The notes beneath the pieces were generated by a model. That model was not told the origin of the DNA, did no database searches, and saw only the letters and a list, made by a program, of their open reading frames with translations. Positions 1-10,062 of a DNA stretch of 61,093 nt are shown here, in pieces. The stretch lies in IMG/VR virus record IMGVR_UViG_3300044716_000219, positions 1 to 61,093 of that record; one strand, given 5' to 3'. The stretch comes from a virus. Position numbers and translations under genes: made by a program. Positions within the stretch are counted from its first letter, which is position 1. Each line of letters begins with the position of its first letter.

Positions 1-127
1 TCAATAACACAATGTCGTTCAGCATCTTCGTGTACGCCTGATCGATGGGGGCCATCGACTTGATTGGCTGGGTGACGAACGTCACCGAATACAGAAGCGC
101 CACGACAATGAAGCACAGGATGCAGGT
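1..127. repeat. Terminal direct repeat, left copy (circular overlap)
   Basis: Identical to 60967-61093. A gene reads through the junction in frame when the two ends are merged, so this is the overlap of a closed circular (or circularly permuted) 60,966-bp genome. A length of exactly 127 bp is typical of a short-read assembler k-mer overlap rather than a biological terminal repeat. Confidence 0.95.
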
Positions 128-223
128 GACTGCAACCACCACAAAGCCCCAGATGCGGACTTCGATATCTTCAGCGGTTAGGACTGGCTTCTGGAGCTGG
201 TTGGGCTGGTTGGTTTGTTGCAT
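1..223 (-). CDS. Holin-like two-TM lysis protein, N-terminal part (gene crosses the circle junction)
   Basis: The ATG at 223 has GGAG upstream. The frame runs off the left edge and continues from 60966 to the stop at 60659 in the right-hand copy; joined, the protein is 176 aa. It has a hydrophobic segment at about residues 25-49, a second at about 70-84 with a GGIGG core, then a Thr/Pro-rich stretch and an acidic Pro-rich tail. It lies directly upstream of the spanins and endolysin, so a holin or related lysis role is inferred from position and topology; I recognise no holin family. Its start lies 53 nt inside the preceding lipoprotein gene. Confidence 0.8.
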   Translation of the reverse strand, partial: MQQTNQPNQLQKPVLTAEDIEVRIWGFVVVAVTCILCFIVVALLYSVTFVTQPIKSMAPIDQAYTKMLNDIVLL

Positions 224-398
224 TGATTTGCTTCTCCAAGATGGGGGCTACAAGGTATTCGGGGCACTGCTGGGTAAACAAGCACTTTGGCTTTTGGCAT
301 TGTGCAGCATGGAAGTTTTCAGGGTTCTGGCAGAAATACCTGTACCGGTCTTCACATCCGGTCAGCATCAACGCCGCAAAAATAAAAATATACTTCAT
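171..398 (-). CDS. Small outer-membrane-type lipoprotein of the lysis cassette
   Basis: 75 aa. A short signal peptide with lipobox LTGC (lipidated Cys15) is followed by a cysteine-rich middle (Cys at about 23, 34, 39 and 45) and a Pro/Ala-rich C-terminus. The protein should be exported and lipid-anchored. It is not the Rz1 of this phage, because a nested Rz1 exists at 60236-60439. It starts in an ATGA overlap with the 58-aa gene upstream and overlaps the holin-like gene by 53 nt. Similar small lipoproteins occur next to lysis genes in uncultured freshwater phages; their function is unknown to me. The four cysteines suggest a disulfide-bonded periplasmic domain. Confidence 0.85.
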   Translation of the reverse strand: MKYIFIFAALMLTGCEDRYRYFCQNPENFHAAQCQKPKCLFTQQCPEYLVAPILEKQINATNQPAQPAPEASPNR

Positions 399-571
399 AC
401 CATGACGTCCACAGAGTTGGGTCTAGCCCATTGGTTGCGCACTTGTTGCAGTTTGTGATTCTGCTCGTTTTGATGGTTCAGGCGGTGCAGCTCCTGCAGA
501 TTCTTCTGCTGAATTATGCGGTATGTTTCCAACAAAATCTTGGCGTTGGCTTGGTAAGGAGTGACTCTCAT
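395..571 (-). CDS. Small hypothetical protein, Gln/Asn-rich helix
   Basis: 58 aa, starting MRVTPYQAN. The middle is rich in Gln, Asn, His and Leu and is likely one long helix or coiled coil (LLETYRIIQQKNLQELHRLN). ATGA overlaps at both ends, with the 49-aa gene upstream and the lipoprotein gene downstream, support it as a real, translationally coupled gene. Function unknown; cytoplasmic, since no signal or membrane segment is visible. Confidence 0.7.
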   Translation of the reverse strand: MRVTPYQANAKILLETYRIIQQKNLQELHRLNHQNEQNHKLQQVRNQWARPNSVDVMV

Positions 572-717
572 AACCCAATCTTCCCCAATAGAAGGTTAAC
601 AATCTTGTCTGACAGGTCATCTGGCAAAAAGCGTAGGAAGCCAAGGAACCACCACGCTGCGCAGCCGTAGCAGAACACCTTGCAGAACATGTCGAACTGC
701 TTTTGGTACTCGTTCAT
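568..717 (-). CDS. Small membrane-associated hypothetical protein
   Basis: 49 aa, starting MNEYQKQFDMF. A Cys- and aromatic-rich stretch (FCKVFCYGCAAWWFLGFLRFL) forms one probable membrane segment, followed by an amphipathic tail. The stop overlaps the next start as ATGA, and the gene begins 3 nt after the stop of the 165-aa protein gene. Compactness and coupling make it a credible gene of the lysis/tail-end operon; function unknown. Confidence 0.7.
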   Translation of the reverse strand: MNEYQKQFDMFCKVFCYGCAAWWFLGFLRFLPDDLSDKIVNLLLGKIGL

Positions 718-720
718 AGC

Positions 721-1218
721 TCATCTGCCGCAGCGCTTAGTGGTGTTGCAAAACTCCACCATCTCGTAAATGCCAATGCCAAGCAAAAATAACAGGAACG
801 CAATCGCACCAATCGCAACGGCCCACTCTTGCATCTCAGCGTCTTTTTCTTTTTGCTTCTTTTCCTCGGCTCTTAACGCTGCCATTTCTTTGGCGTCATC
901 TCTGTCCATCTCGGCTTGACGGGCTTTGATTTTGTTCCACACGTCGATCTTGCCGGTTTGCATGAACAGCATTTTGAGCTCCTCCTCGAAGGCGCGAGCT
1001 TGCTCAAGCGCCATTTCGATTTGCAGGGCGGTGCCCATGTTGGAGCCTTTTTTGTCGCGCTTAGCCTGCAGCATTGCCTTGGTCGCAGTGGACTTGGCAT
1101 CGAACATCTTGCCGATCATCGGCGCGAGTGAACCTAGGTCATTGGCTACTTTCGCAGCCTTCTTGACCATACTAATAGCCGACTGTATGCCAGCTAGGGC
1201 TGTTACGGGATCAATCAT
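721..1218 (-). CDS. Conserved phage protein with coiled coil and C-terminal TM
   Basis: 165 aa. The N-terminus (MIDPVTALAGIQSAI...) is Ala/Lys-rich and helical, the middle is a long charged coiled coil, and one TM segment lies at about residues 132-152 with a short tail. Proteins with this MIDPVTA start and layout recur beside lysis or tail genes in marine and freshwater podovirus-like phages. It starts in an ATGA overlap with the 44-aa gene. A membrane-anchored structural or lysis-accessory role is inferred only. Confidence 0.85.
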   Translation of the reverse strand: MIDPVTALAGIQSAISMVKKAAKVANDLGSLAPMIGKMFDAKSTATKAMLQAKRDKKGSNMGTALQIEMALEQARAFEEELKMLFMQTGKIDVWNKIKARQAEMDRDDAKEMAALRAEEKKQKEKDAEMQEWAVAIGAIAFLLFLLGIGIYEMVEFCNTTKRCGR

Positions 1219-1349
1219 TTTTTCTCAACTTTTTTCCATTCAAGGCATATTACCTTGCGGTTGTACACGTCCCCAGACCATGTCCACCGGACACAGCGGT
1301 ATTCCGTGTTTAAGCTGAAAACCAAGAGAGTCGCCGCTAGCCAATTCAT
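1215..1349 (-). CDS. Small exported-looking conserved phage protein
   Basis: 44 aa, starting MNWLAATLLVFSL, a short hydrophobic N-terminus that may be a signal or anchor. A conserved-looking domain with the pattern YRCxRWTWSGDVYNRKVxCLEW follows, with two cysteines that could pair. A GGAGG ribosome-binding site lies 6 nt before the ATG, and the stop overlaps the next start as ATGA. I recall the same short protein in other freshwater phage genomes; no function is known to me. Confidence 0.8.
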   Translation of the reverse strand: MNWLAATLLVFSLNTEYRCVRWTWSGDVYNRKVICLEWKKVEKK

Positions 1350-1363
1350 GGCGGCCTCCGTAT

Positions 1364-1543
1364 TTAGGTTCGGCTAAACAGGCGGGAAAGGGCAGTTTTA
1401 ATGGAGTTGAAAAAGCTACCGCGAGTGGGTTCTGCGTTTTTCACTTCGGGTTCTGGGGTCACAGGAAGCTCAACGGGCAGCGTAACAGATTCGGGTTGTA
1501 CAACCGTTACTGTTTTTTGCTTGGGTTTATTTGTTGTAGCCAT
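1364..1543 (-). CDS. Small hypothetical protein, Val/Pro/Glu-rich
   Basis: 59 aa, starting MATTNKPKQKT. The N-terminal half is low-complexity (VQPESVTLPVELPVTPEPE) and the C-terminus is an amphipathic basic helix (FFNSIKTALSRLF). An AGGATT ribosome-binding site precedes the ATG. It lies between the XhlA-like membrane protein gene and the 44-aa gene on the same strand. No recognised family; the C-terminal helix could bind membrane. Confidence 0.65.
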   Translation of the reverse strand: MATTNKPKQKTVTVVQPESVTLPVELPVTPEPEVKNAEPTRGSFFNSIKTALSRLFSRT

Positions 1544-1555
1544 ACAACAATCCTA

Positions 1556-1789
1556 TTACTTATCTTGCTTGGAGTCAAGCTTGTCGAAGATTTGGCGAAG
1601 GATGTCTTTGATCTCTTTGATGTCGGCCTTGTAGTCATCCTTTTGGACATAATCCTTCAAAATTTGTTCGCGCATGGCAGCCACATCGTCTTCCAGTTTC
1701 TGGATTTTGCGAGTGACCTGATTGAACACAAACACGGCCAAGAACGCGGCAATGGCCACGACGAAGTTAAAGATTTGTTGATTGTCCAT
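1556..1789 (-). CDS. Small N-terminal-TM coiled-coil protein (XhlA-like layout)
   Basis: 77 aa. One TM segment at about residues 8-24 (FVVAIAAFLAVFVF) is followed by a charged coiled coil to the end. This layout is seen in phage proteins of the haemolysin XhlA or spanin type, but no signature residue identifies it. Its place between tail genes and lysis genes agrees with a membrane/lysis accessory role. It ends 12 nt before the next gene. Confidence 0.8.
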   Translation of the reverse strand: MDNQQIFNFVVAIAAFLAVFVFNQVTRKIQKLEDDVAAMREQILKDYVQKDDYKADIKEIKDILRQIFDKLDSKQDK

Positions 1790-1796
1790 GATGGTC

Positions 1797-2372
1797 TTAG
1801 AAAATTATTTCAGGGTAAAGTTCAATGCCGGTCTTAGTTGCCACAATGTTAGAACCAGCGCTATTAGAGGAAATTTCAACAGTGTATGTCCGGTAACCTC
1901 CGCCATTTGCTGTTCTTGATACACCAAAATACAAAGTACTTGAGATTTGGTGCCAAACTCCTCTTGCGCTACCGTATACGGTCTGACCGGCACCAGAACT
2001 AGCAGTTTCAGTGAATCTTACCCAATAGCTTGATCCAATTCCAGTGGTGGTAGGCGATGCCCAGTTACCCGCACTTTGAGTACCGTCATTGCTGGTGCCC
2101 GCTTGGATGGTTCCATTACTGTTAAAAATTAGTTCAGCGAAAGCGGTATTACCCGGATATGCAGTGCCGAAAACACCCGCCAACGATGCCAAAGAAATAG
2201 TGATGGCAGATTTGCCCCAGCCATCGCTCATGCTAATTTGCCCGCTGGACGCAACCCCAAAAAGGGCTCGAACTGCTGAATCGCCAAGTCCAAGAGTGGC
2301 CGTAGCTGACCGCCCCAGCTCAGTGTTTACCTGAGACATGGATATCGTATTACCGGAGGCGGGCAGCGTCAC
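1797..2372 (-). CDS. Minor tail/virion protein
   Basis: 191 aa, starting MTLPASGNTISMSQVNTELG, a start that recurs in many tail-associated proteins of freshwater phages, often followed as here by an AVRxLFGVASSGxISMSDGWGK segment. The remaining 130 residues are beta-rich and Gly/Ser/Thr-rich, typical of a fibre tip or decoration domain. It lies directly downstream of the main fibre module on the same strand, so attachment to the tail is likely. The exact role is unknown. Confidence 0.85.
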   Translation of the reverse strand: MTLPASGNTISMSQVNTELGRSATATLGLGDSAVRALFGVASSGQISMSDGWGKSAITISLASLAGVFGTAYPGNTAFAELIFNSNGTIQAGTSNDGTQSAGNWASPTTTGIGSSYWVRFTETASSGAGQTVYGSARGVWHQISSTLYFGVSRTANGGGYRTYTVEISSNSAGSNIVATKTGIELYPEIIF

Positions 2373-2375
2373 GGC

Positions 2376-2744
2376 TTAAGGGGCGGCTGTTGGCGCAGGG
2401 GTTTCAACCACTGGAGCCCAAGGCATTGGAGTCTCAGTAATCGGAGTTGCTTTTTCAGCAATCTGCTTTGCAATCATGCCGTTGACGTGCTCTTCGTAGC
2501 TACCAATTACGACGGCTTGAATCCAGCCTAAAACCATTGCTTCGGTCAGTTCAGCAAGGGGCACAAAGGTGGAACCCTCTGGCATTGTGGTCGTCGTGAA
2601 AGGCGTTGCACCAGAGAATTCACCGGTGTTGCCGTTTTCGTCCGTACCGGTCTTTTTCCAGTAGGTCTGCACAACTGCGTTTTCGTTGCTGCCTTCAGTG
2701 CGGGTTTTGAGGCTTGTAACAGCCCATGTGTATGTAATGGCCAT
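2376..2744 (-). CDS. Conserved phage hypothetical protein next to the tail fibre
   Basis: 122 aa. It starts MAITYTWAVTSLKT and has a compact N-terminal domain to about residue 95, with the segment VVQTYWKKTGTDENG, followed by a Pro/Thr-rich tail. Small proteins starting MAxTYTW occur widely beside fibre genes in phages and cyanophages. It lies 2 nt downstream of the fibre gene, so a fibre-associated or chaperone role is possible, but no function is established. Confidence 0.8.
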   Translation of the reverse strand: MAITYTWAVTSLKTRTEGSNENAVVQTYWKKTGTDENGNTGEFSGATPFTTTTMPEGSTFVPLAELTEAMVLGWIQAVVIGSYEEHVNGMIAKQIAEKATPITETPMPWAPVVETPAPTAAP

Positions 2745-2746
2745 GG

Positions 2747-5700
2747 TTAATCTCCAATGAGTTTGTTGATGAGGGATTCTAACTGTGCTACGCGGTTTCG
2801 TAAATCAACGACTTCTTTTGCCAGTTCTACAGCAGAAACCATAGCGGCATTGCCATATGCGACTGCAAGATGTGGCCCTTCGTCCAAAACAGTTTCCGGC
2901 AAAACAGTCTGGAGGCTTTGAGCGCTAACACCTGCCTGCCTTGCACCCGTATCAGTTCTAGTATAAGTGCCGCTCTTGACTTTGGCTAGGGCTTCAACAA
3001 ACCCTGTGCATACATCTGACCAGTCTGTTTTTAAGCGTTCATCAGAATATGCTGTAACATTTCCTTTGGCAATAAAATCTGAACTACCTCGGAAAATAAA
3101 ATTGCAGTCGGCAACAGGCGAACCAAAGTGAATACCAATACTGTCTGATCCACCATACCCACCGCCACCTTGGAAATACGAAATCCCATAACCATCAGAA
3201 TTTCCAAAACTCCAAATGCGATTTCGGCCTGATTGATACCCTGCATTTTGAAAGCCGCCTCCGGTACCAGATGAAACAATCCCGTTACTTGAAAGAGATA
3301 GTCCTGAACTGCTTGGGTCTAAATAATAGGCTGTGCTGTTGGCGTCATAGAAAATAGTGCCGTCTACACGAGCGCCAAAGTAAGCGCCTTTGTTGCAGTA
3401 CACCCCGTACGCCGAATTGGTCGACGAAGTGCCAATACCCATGCAGTCGTTTGAAACTAGGTAATAAAAATACCATTTGCCATTGGCTTCGCGGTAAACA
3501 CCACCGTTACCAGCGCTGTCGTACATCATCCCATTAACAGCGCTGTGGGAAATATACATACCGCTGTACGAATTTTTACTACCGTCTATTTGCAACTGGG
3601 TGTACGTGGAGCCACCATTTGGGTAAAAATGCGCACCATAGTGGTTTGGCCAATAGATTCCTGCGGAATTGTCACATTGAATCCAAGTGTTCGGACGGAA
3701 ATATTGATTTCCAGACAAAACAAGGCCATACAAAAATGAACTACTACTGGGGTCACAGTAGTAAGCAGTATTTTCGTAATCATAAAAAACTGGTGCTCGA
3801 ACTGAGCCTGTAACAAGGAAATCTGCATTGTGGTTTAACTGCATCTTCCAAGTAGACCAGTTGGCGCTACCTGCTTTACTTGTATACCAATAGTGCTGGT
3901 GGTCTTCAGTTGCTCCGGTTCCCGCAGTTCTCCAGTGCCCTGAGTAATAATGAAGGTCGTTTCCGTAGGTTCTTAAAAATCCGGAGTAGTTTGATTGAAT
4001 GCCAAGTTCCAGAGAATCGTAATTTGAAAGGCCAGCGATCTTAATTGCAACCACACCATTGGCGTTAGAGCCGCCAGTTGCGGCTTGGTAGTTTGCGTAA
4101 TTAAGAACACTGTTGCTGGTTGGGTCTAAGTAGTAGTTTGTGTTGTTACTGTCGTAAAAGATTGGTGATCTAATAGATTCGCCATTTAGCAAGTAACCGC
4201 CGTTATCCATTAAAACGTTCGCGCCGCTAAACCTCATCTGCCACGTGTTGTTACCGCCAACATACAACTCATCGCCAGAGCCCGCTTTTATCATAGAAGC
4301 GTTTGTGCCAGCTGACGTAAGCGTTATATCAGAAGACCCGTTTACATAAAATATTGCAGTGGTTAATACACTGTTGCCATTTGGGTCTACGTAATAACCT
4401 GTGTTGTTGCTGTCGTAGAAGATTGGCGCGCGGGATGACACGCTTGTCTGGGATACACCCTGACTACTTACCCAAAAATCAGAGCCGCCTTGTGTAGCGG
4501 TTCCGCTTACATGAAGCCCAATATAATCAGGGCCGCCTTGGAAATACGAAATTCCGTAACTATCAGCATTGCCAAAACTCCAAATGCGGTTTCTGCCGCT
4601 TGTAAAAGTTCTATTTTGGAAACCCCCGTTTGTTCCAGTACCAGATGAAACAATGCCGTTAGTTGCTAACGCAAGGCCCGTGCTGTTTGGGTCTAAGTAA
4701 TAGCCTGTGTCGTTGCTGTCGTAGAAGATTGGTGCGCGTGAAGAACTATATGATGTTGTGTCCCCGCTGTTGTTAATGATAAACGCGTTTATAGTGTCAG
4801 CGCTATTGTTAAAGCGATAACCATAAGTTGGCGTACCCCTAGCGTATGATCCATCACCCGCCCAACTTTGAACACCTTGCCAGTTAGCAGCGTTTAAAAC
4901 AGATGTACCCGCCGGGTCTAAGTAACGGTTCGTGTCGTTGCTGTCGTAGAAAATTGGTGCATAAACTGCACTTGTGTTGTTTCCTGATTGCGTTGGTGGG
5001 TTAACAGTATGTGTTGCATTAATATTGTTATATGTAGATGAATTAAAACCTATTGACCAATTGTCATCCCAATTGGGGTAACCAGTATCTACATAACCAA
5101 CTTGAACATCAGTTATAAAAACTTGCGGGTATGACCAAGAACTTCCAAGTTCTCCAATATAAACATAAAGAGCACCACCGCCATAAGTAAACCGCACATT
5201 AAGGGCAGACCTATTTGCTGTACCCATGTAAGCAAATGTGTTGTACCAAGTTCCACCAGAAGTGTGACCACCGCAATAAATATCAAATGAAAGCCCATCG
5301 TATGTGTAAACACTAACCCTAAATCTCAGCATTGGGGAAAGTGATACTGGCAATGTAATAACAATCGCACCATTTACAGTGCCTGTTGTTGTGGTGTACG
5401 CGCCACCCGCAGGCATTACATTTCGCAATCCACCACTGTTATTGCTAACAGCAGAATTCACTAAGATACTGTTTAAATAAGAAAGATTTGAAGGGTCGGC
5501 ATAATACCCAGTATTGTTGCTGTCGTAGAAAATTGGTGATCTCAAAGACCCATTGTAAACATAACCCCCATCATTTGCCCCTTGAGCCATAAGCGTAAGG
5601 GGATGATTAGAGTATGTGCCAATCTTACCCACACCTTGCCCCGTATGGGAAAGCATTGTAGTAATAATCCCGTCACTATTACTTACAACGTCTAGCCTCG

Positions 5701-8413
5701 CATGGCTAGAACCGACAAGGTTCATTCGGGCGTTCCAATTACCATCGTTAGAAGACGCTACATTGCCCGCGAAAATGTGCGTTAGCCTAGAACCGCTGTT
5801 TGGGTCTACGTAATAGTTCGTGTCGTTGCTGTCGTAAAAGATTGGTGCACGCCAATCATCAGTTGCGAGTCCAGTACCACCTAAATGTAAATTGTAAGCA
5901 GGAGAACTTCCATAGTTAAGACCTGTGAAGCTACCGAAAAAAACAAGCCTGTGGATTGCTGCAACGTTGTCATATGCAGCGTAAAAGCGTCCATCGCCTA
6001 CACCCATTGAATAGTGAGTAGCTGTTGTGGCATCACCGCGGATATTAACTACGCCGTAGGCTGATCCATAAACTGTTATCTGTTTAGTACTACTAGCAGT
6101 CCCCCAAGCGGAATTAACTGGGCTGGTAGTACCAACACCTATACTACCTGCAAGAAGTGCAGCAGTAGTTGAATTTGGGTCTAAATAGTAAGTTGTGTCG
6201 TTGCTGTCGTAGAAAATTGGTGCGCGGTAGTCGCCGCTGGTTGTGTATGTGCCTGTACCGCCAGCTTTGTTTGTTAGATTGTTGTAGTCAACCGAGCCAG
6301 CAGAACCAGCAGACCCTGTGATATTAATAGCCCAAGTACCAGAAGCGCCTGTGCCGGTCAGAGTTGGGCTATAGCTGTTGTAGTTGGCTGCGTGAAGAAT
6401 GTTGTTGCCATTAATAAAAGCAAAAGAACCATCGGCAGCAATTCGTGTTGACAAAGTGCCATCGGCTTTACGCAACAACAGTTCACCAACATTTGTAGAA
6501 AACCAAATACCTGAATAATTTGCACCATTGGTGTTTGAGTAAACCCCCCAAGAACTGGCAGCTGTAGTTGTAAGCACAGAGCCAGTTATCGCTAATGGCC
6601 CTGTCAAAGTTCCGCCAGCCAAAGGCAAATAAGTACTAGCCGCAGACGCAGAAGTCAAATAGCCTGACAGCGCAGAACTTGTGATATACCCGCTTGGATT
6701 GCTATTGTTGTATGGTGTGAAGCCCAGAGCTGTGGTCACCATGCCGGATGTGATGCCGGTGATGTAGCCTGATGGGTTGCTGCTGTTGTAAGGCGTATAG
6801 CCCAAAGCCGTTGTGACCTGTATCGACGTGATGCCTGTCAGGTAGCCGTTAGGGTTTGTGCTGTTATAGGGTGTGAAGCCCAACGCAGTTGTAACATCAG
6901 CAGACGACAAAGTAATCGCGCCTGTGCGGGTGTTGAAACTGGTCACACCGCCGACGATGTTAATGACACCAGTGGCTGAGTCGTATGAGCCTGCACCAGT
7001 AACAGAGATCGCGCCGCGAGCGCCTGCCGCAGTAACAAACCCACTAGGATTCGTTGCGTTATATGGGGTAAACCCTAACGCTGTAGTGACGTCACTGGAT
7101 GTAATACCAGTGATATAGCCAGCTGGGTTGGTAGCGTTATATGGGGTAAACCCTAATGCTGTTGTAATATTACCACTAGTCAGCGAAGCCCATGAGGTGG
7201 ACGTGGCGTCAGTTGTCAGGAACTTACCTGCGTTACCTGCCTGAGATGGCAAAAAGCTGGCTTTAACAGCAGCAGTCAAAGTGCCACGAACAGTGTCAAC
7301 GCTCAAATACTGAGGGTGATCGTCGTCAGACAAACCAGACAAGTTACCGTGGTCAGTTATCAGTGAAGCTGCAACACCTGCCGCAGCGATCGAACGGATG
7401 TCGGTGATCGAAACCAGACTGGCTTTAACAGCGTTACTGAAACTGTCAGCGCATTGAAAAACGAGTCTATACAGTGGGCGGAATTCCACTGAAGGGAAAC
7501 CGGGAAGTTGCAACGATGTAAAGTCAACAGCTTCGGCAGCGCTCTGCAAATCACTTTCGGCTTGGCCGATGATTGCAATGACTGGGTATGTCAGGTTGTT
7601 CGTCGCCAGAATCCATGATGTGGCGTACTTGTTGTTTGCTACGTCGGCTGTTGACCAGACACCACCAGACAGTGCGTTGTATTGAGGACGAGCAGTACCT
7701 TGCTTGAGCGGGTAGTCAGTCGGTGCGTCGATGACCCAGCCTGTGCCGGACAAATACAACACTGGAATGCGAGCAGGGCTCAGAAGGTCTTGTTCCCACG
7801 TACCGGCTGTTGGTGTGTTGGTCGCAGTGACGATGATCTTCATGTCCTCGTCAAAGAACGTACCGCCTTCAAGCGTCAGTTGTGCGTGAGCATTTGAACT
7901 ACCATTACCTCCAAGGGTGTAGCCGCTTGCACCGAAGCCACTAGCTAGAGCAGCGCCGCGTGTGCGGTGTAGGTATTCGTGAGTCTGCCAATCAAGGACA
8001 ACGCCGTGACGCTCGTCACCAAAGTATGGGCAAGCACCGGTGGCAGCGTTCCAGTAAATGTACGCAGTTGGAGCTTCCTCAGAAAATGTGAAGTAACCAG
8101 CTTTAGCAGCTAGAGCGCCGTTCGCGTCGAAGTAAATCGAGTACATCCCCGATGTGTTGGGGATCGTAACGGTCTGCGCAGAGCTGACAACAACCTTCTT
8201 GCCTTTGCACCAAACTGTAAAGCTGGTGCTTACAGGTGCAATCGTGAACGTACGGGTCGATGCGTTGAAGCTAATCGTGGAGGTTGTACGGTCTTCATGA
8301 CCCATGGGTTCACCGGTAATACCGGATACTTCCGCTAGATTGGTGAAGTTTGCGTCGACTTCGTTATTTGTAAGAGGCGAGCCCTTACCCGCTCGGGTAA
8401 CAATATCAACCAT
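2747..8413 (-). CDS. Giant tail fibre/spike with C-terminal S74 intramolecular chaperone
   Basis: 1888 aa. The first 350 residues look like a virion-attachment and collagen-free shaft region. Five copies of an ALGFTPYN(x)nNPxGYIT repeat lie at about residues 420-590. Nine copies of an [22 protein letters not shown] repeat are spread to about residue 1740, separated by variable beta-rich domains. The last 100 residues are a peptidase S74 endosialidase-type chaperone beginning SDERLK, whose Ser is the usual autocleavage site, and end in a coiled coil. The fibre is expected to trimerise, with the chaperone removed after folding. It probably binds the host surface. The repeats offer sites for recombination between receptor-binding domains. 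Confidence 0.95.
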   Translation of the reverse strand: MVDIVTRAGKGSPLTNNEVDANFTNLAEVSGITGEPMGHEDRTTSTISFNASTRTFTIAPVSTSFTVWCKGKKVVVSSAQTVTIPNTSGMYSIYFDANGALAAKAGYFTFSEEAPTAYIYWNAATGACPYFGDERHGVVLDWQTHEYLHRTRGAALASGFGASGYTLGGNGSSNAHAQLTLEGGTFFDEDMKIIVTATNTPTAGTWEQDLLSPARIPVLYLSGTGWVIDAPTDYPLKQGTARPQYNALSGGVWSTADVANNKYATSWILATNNLTYPVIAIIGQAESDLQSAAEAVDFTSLQLPGFPSVEFRPLYRLVFQCADSFSNAVKASLVSITDIRSIAAAGVAASLITDHGNLSGLSDDDHPQYLSVDTVRGTLTAAVKASFLPSQAGNAGKFLTTDATSTSWASLTSGNITTALGFTPYNATNPAGYITGITSSDVTTALGFTPYNATNPSGFVTAAGARGAISVTGAGSYDSATGVINIVGGVTSFNTRTGAITLSSADVTTALGFTPYNSTNPNGYLTGITSIQVTTALGYTPYNSSNPSGYITGITSGMVTTALGFTPYNNSNPSGYITSSALSGYLTSASAASTYLPLAGGTLTGPLAITGSVLTTTAASSWGVYSNTNGANYSGIWFSTNVGELLLRKADGTLSTRIAADGSFAFINGNNILHAANYNSYSPTLTGTGASGTWAINITGSAGSAGSVDYNNLTNKAGGTGTYTTSGDYRAPIFYDSNDTTYYLDPNSTTAALLAGSIGVGTTSPVNSAWGTASSTKQITVYGSAYGVVNIRGDATTATHYSMGVGDGRFYAAYDNVAAIHRLVFFGSFTGLNYGSSPAYNLHLGGTGLATDDWRAPIFYDSNDTNYYVDPNSGSRLTHIFAGNVASSNDGNWNARMNLVGSSHARLDVVSNSDGIITTMLSHTGQGVGKIGTYSNHPLTLMAQGANDGGYVYNGSLRSPIFYDSNNTGYYADPSNLSYLNSILVNSAVSNNSGGLRNVMPAGGAYTTTTGTVNGAIVITLPVSLSPMLRFRVSVYTYDGLSFDIYCGGHTSGGTWYNTFAYMGTANRSALNVRFTYGGGALYVYIGELGSSWSYPQVFITDVQVGYVDTGYPNWDDNWSIGFNSSTYNNINATHTVNPPTQSGNNTSAVYAPIFYDSNDTNRYLDPAGTSVLNAANWQGVQSWAGDGSYARGTPTYGYRFNNSADTINAFIINNSGDTTSYSSSRAPIFYDSNDTGYYLDPNSTGLALATNGIVSSGTGTNGGFQNRTFTSGRNRIWSFGNADSYGISYFQGGPDYIGLHVSGTATQGGSDFWVSSQGVSQTSVSSRAPIFYDSNNTGYYVDPNGNSVLTTAIFYVNGSSDITLTSAGTNASMIKAGSGDELYVGGNNTWQMRFSGANVLMDNGGYLLNGESIRSPIFYDSNNTNYYLDPTSNSVLNYANYQAATGGSNANGVVAIKIAGLSNYDSLELGIQSNYSGFLRTYGNDLHYYSGHWRTAGTGATEDHQHYWYTSKAGSANWSTWKMQLNHNADFLVTGSVRAPVFYDYENTAYYCDPSSSSFLYGLVLSGNQYFRPNTWIQCDNSAGIYWPNHYGAHFYPNGGSTYTQLQIDGSKNSYSGMYISHSAVNGMMYDSAGNGGVYREANGKWYFYYLVSNDCMGIGTSSTNSAYGVYCNKGAYFGARVDGTIFYDANSTAYYLDPSSSGLSLSSNGIVSSGTGGGFQNAGYQSGRNRIWSFGNSDGYGISYFQGGGGYGGSDSIGIHFGSPVADCNFIFRGSSDFIAKGNVTAYSDERLKTDWSDVCTGFVEALAKVKSGTYTRTDTGARQAGVSAQSLQTVLPETVLDEGPHLAVAYGNAAMVSAVELAKEVVDLRNRVAQLESLINKLIGD

Positions 8414-8431
8414 ACAACACTACTCCAAAAT

Positions 8432-8869
8432 TTAGCTAACTGTGATCGCCCATGTGATGCTCATGGCGTCATCTGCGCCTTTGTTAACAACAGCGAACAC
8501 GGTACGGCACAACATAGTACCGGAGGAAGAAGCGTTGAAAACGCCAGCCTCAACAACAGCACCAGTACCTGTACCAGCAGGGAAGCTAGCTACATAAGTA
8601 ACAACAGCGCCGGAGGATGTAGAAGATGACAACGCAACACGGCCCAATTCCGCGCCCAAGGCAGCGTCGTTAGTCGCAGCTGCTGTATTGTTAGAACCAA
8701 TAGCCATGTGAGACATAGCGGTCGGTGTGCCAACAATGCGTGATGCAATGAAGGTTTTACCTGTCGCAACGACGAGGTTTTTAATCTCGCGGCGATCTTT
8801 GATCTGGCCATCGGGGCCAGTGATTTCGACGACTACGTCGCCAGTAACTTTGAGTTGGTCGTTTAACAT
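8432..8869 (-). CDS. Conserved small tail/virion protein
   Basis: 145 aa. It starts MLNDQLKVTGDVVVEITGPDGQIKDRREIKNLVV and continues as an Ala/Ser/Thr-rich beta domain with a segment near SHMAIGSNNTAAA. Proteins of this type sit beside tail fibre genes in many Gram-negative phages and are thought to be tail components. It lies 9 nt downstream of the 394-aa repeat protein gene and 19 nt upstream of the fibre gene, within the tail operon. Exact role unknown. Confidence 0.85.
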   Translation of the reverse strand: MLNDQLKVTGDVVVEITGPDGQIKDRREIKNLVVATGKTFIASRIVGTPTAMSHMAIGSNNTAAATNDAALGAELGRVALSSSTSSGAVVTYVASFPAGTGTGAVVEAGVFNASSSGTMLCRTVFAVVNKGADDAMSITWAITVS

Positions 8870-8877
8870 GGGGGCTC

Positions 8878-10062
8878 CTATGAAAATGTTCGGGATTCAC
8901 CGACGTAGTCTTCTGCGAAGTATGACAGATCGCAGTAGTTTTGGGAAGACAAAATACCACTGCTGGCCAAAGATACCGAGTCGGCTTTGTTCGCATTCCA
9001 AGCCCTCGTGCTGGTGTCAGCAACAAAAACCAAGTTGGTTACGTATTTTACAGCTTGGTAAGTAATATTGTCTGCAAGATCGGCGCTATCATTCATCGCA
9101 ACGCCGTCGTTGATTACTCGCCCGATGATGCGGCTAGAGAAATCAGAAAGCACAAGGCTATCAAACACGCCTTTGTCGACAACTCTAGCCAAAGAATCGG
9201 AGTGACTAAAGGCGTCTGAGAAAACTTTAAACGTGTTTCTGACCGCAAAATCAGATAGCGGGAACGAATCCACCAGTGACTTACCAGCGTCTTTGGCTAC
9301 CAAATCAGTGTGTGTAAAGCTATCAAAAAGCGCCTTAGAAGTGTCCCGAGATATGCTGTCCGGCACATAGAACACATCCGCGGAGTGTTTTCCCAGATTA
9401 AATTGAGTCACATCCACCGTGCCAGCGCTGTCAACTAGTGCTTTACTAAATACGGTACGGAAGGTTTCTTGAAGGCTAACCGAGTGTGTGTACGCCAGTT
9501 GGTACAGAAATGTTGGAGCGGTGTCAGACAGAGAGAACGAGCTGGACAGAGGTTTGATAAACCCCTTAGCTGCAGAATCACTCAGTGCAAAATTATCTGC
9601 AAGAGGGCGGCTAAAGGTAAACGAAACTTGGTGGGCGAAATCGATCGTGTCTGTAAAATTACGAATGTACTCAAGCGTGCGGATGATAAAGTCCGGCAAA
9701 GACACACTGTCAGTGTAGGCAAGCTGCGTGTCAATGCTTGTAATATAGTCTGTCTGCCCGAACGTATCAGTAAGCGCTTTCTGCGTCGATCTAAACGATG
9801 CGTCAGCTACAAAAACTTCTTCAGGGAAAAACTGGAACCGCCCAGACGTATCAAGGTACGCGGCAGACGCTAGCAGTATGTAGTTCAGGTTAGCCGCAGG
9901 TACTATCACCGTCACCGATGCACCAGCAACGACAACAGAAGTAGCAGCAGCTAAAAGCGCAGCCGAAGTCTCGGCTACAGGCGCTACGATGACGACGCTT
10001 GCCCTTGCTCTGGTAACAGCCGTTGAAGCCGTTAGAGCAGTTCTGACAACCGTCACGCCCAT
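8878..10062 (-). CDS. Repetitive tail-associated protein
   Basis: 394 aa. The N-terminal 90 residues are hydrophobic, Ala/Val/Thr-rich and beta-like. From about residue 90 a degenerate repeat of roughly 18-25 residues with the pattern K-x-L-x-D-S-F-x-x-S-D runs ten or more times, as in KALFDSFTHTD and KSLVDSFPLSD. This looks like an elongated fibrous rod. The start overlaps the stop of the 110-aa gene by 1 nt. No enzyme motif is seen; a tail shaft or fibre connector is inferred from repeats and position. Confidence 0.8.
   Translation of the reverse strand: MGVTVVRTALTASTAVTRARASVVIVAPVAETSAALLAAATSVVVAGASVTVIVPAANLNYILLASAAYLDTSGRFQFFPEEVFVADASFRSTQKALTDTFGQTDYITSIDTQLAYTDSVSLPDFIIRTLEYIRNFTDTIDFAHQVSFTFSRPLADNFALSDSAAKGFIKPLSSSFSLSDTAPTFLYQLAYTHSVSLQETFRTVFSKALVDSAGTVDVTQFNLGKHSADVFYVPDSISRDTSKALFDSFTHTDLVAKDAGKSLVDSFPLSDFAVRNTFKVFSDAFSHSDSLARVVDKGVFDSLVLSDFSSRIIGRVINDGVAMNDSADLADNITYQAVKYVTNLVFVADTSTRAWNANKADSVSLASSGILSSQNYCDLSYFAEDYVGESRTFS

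Noticed and set aside
423-644. 73-codon minus-strand frame starting MASYAFCQ
   Set aside because: Overlaps two better candidates (49 and 58 aa) that are joined by ATGA overlaps to their neighbours.
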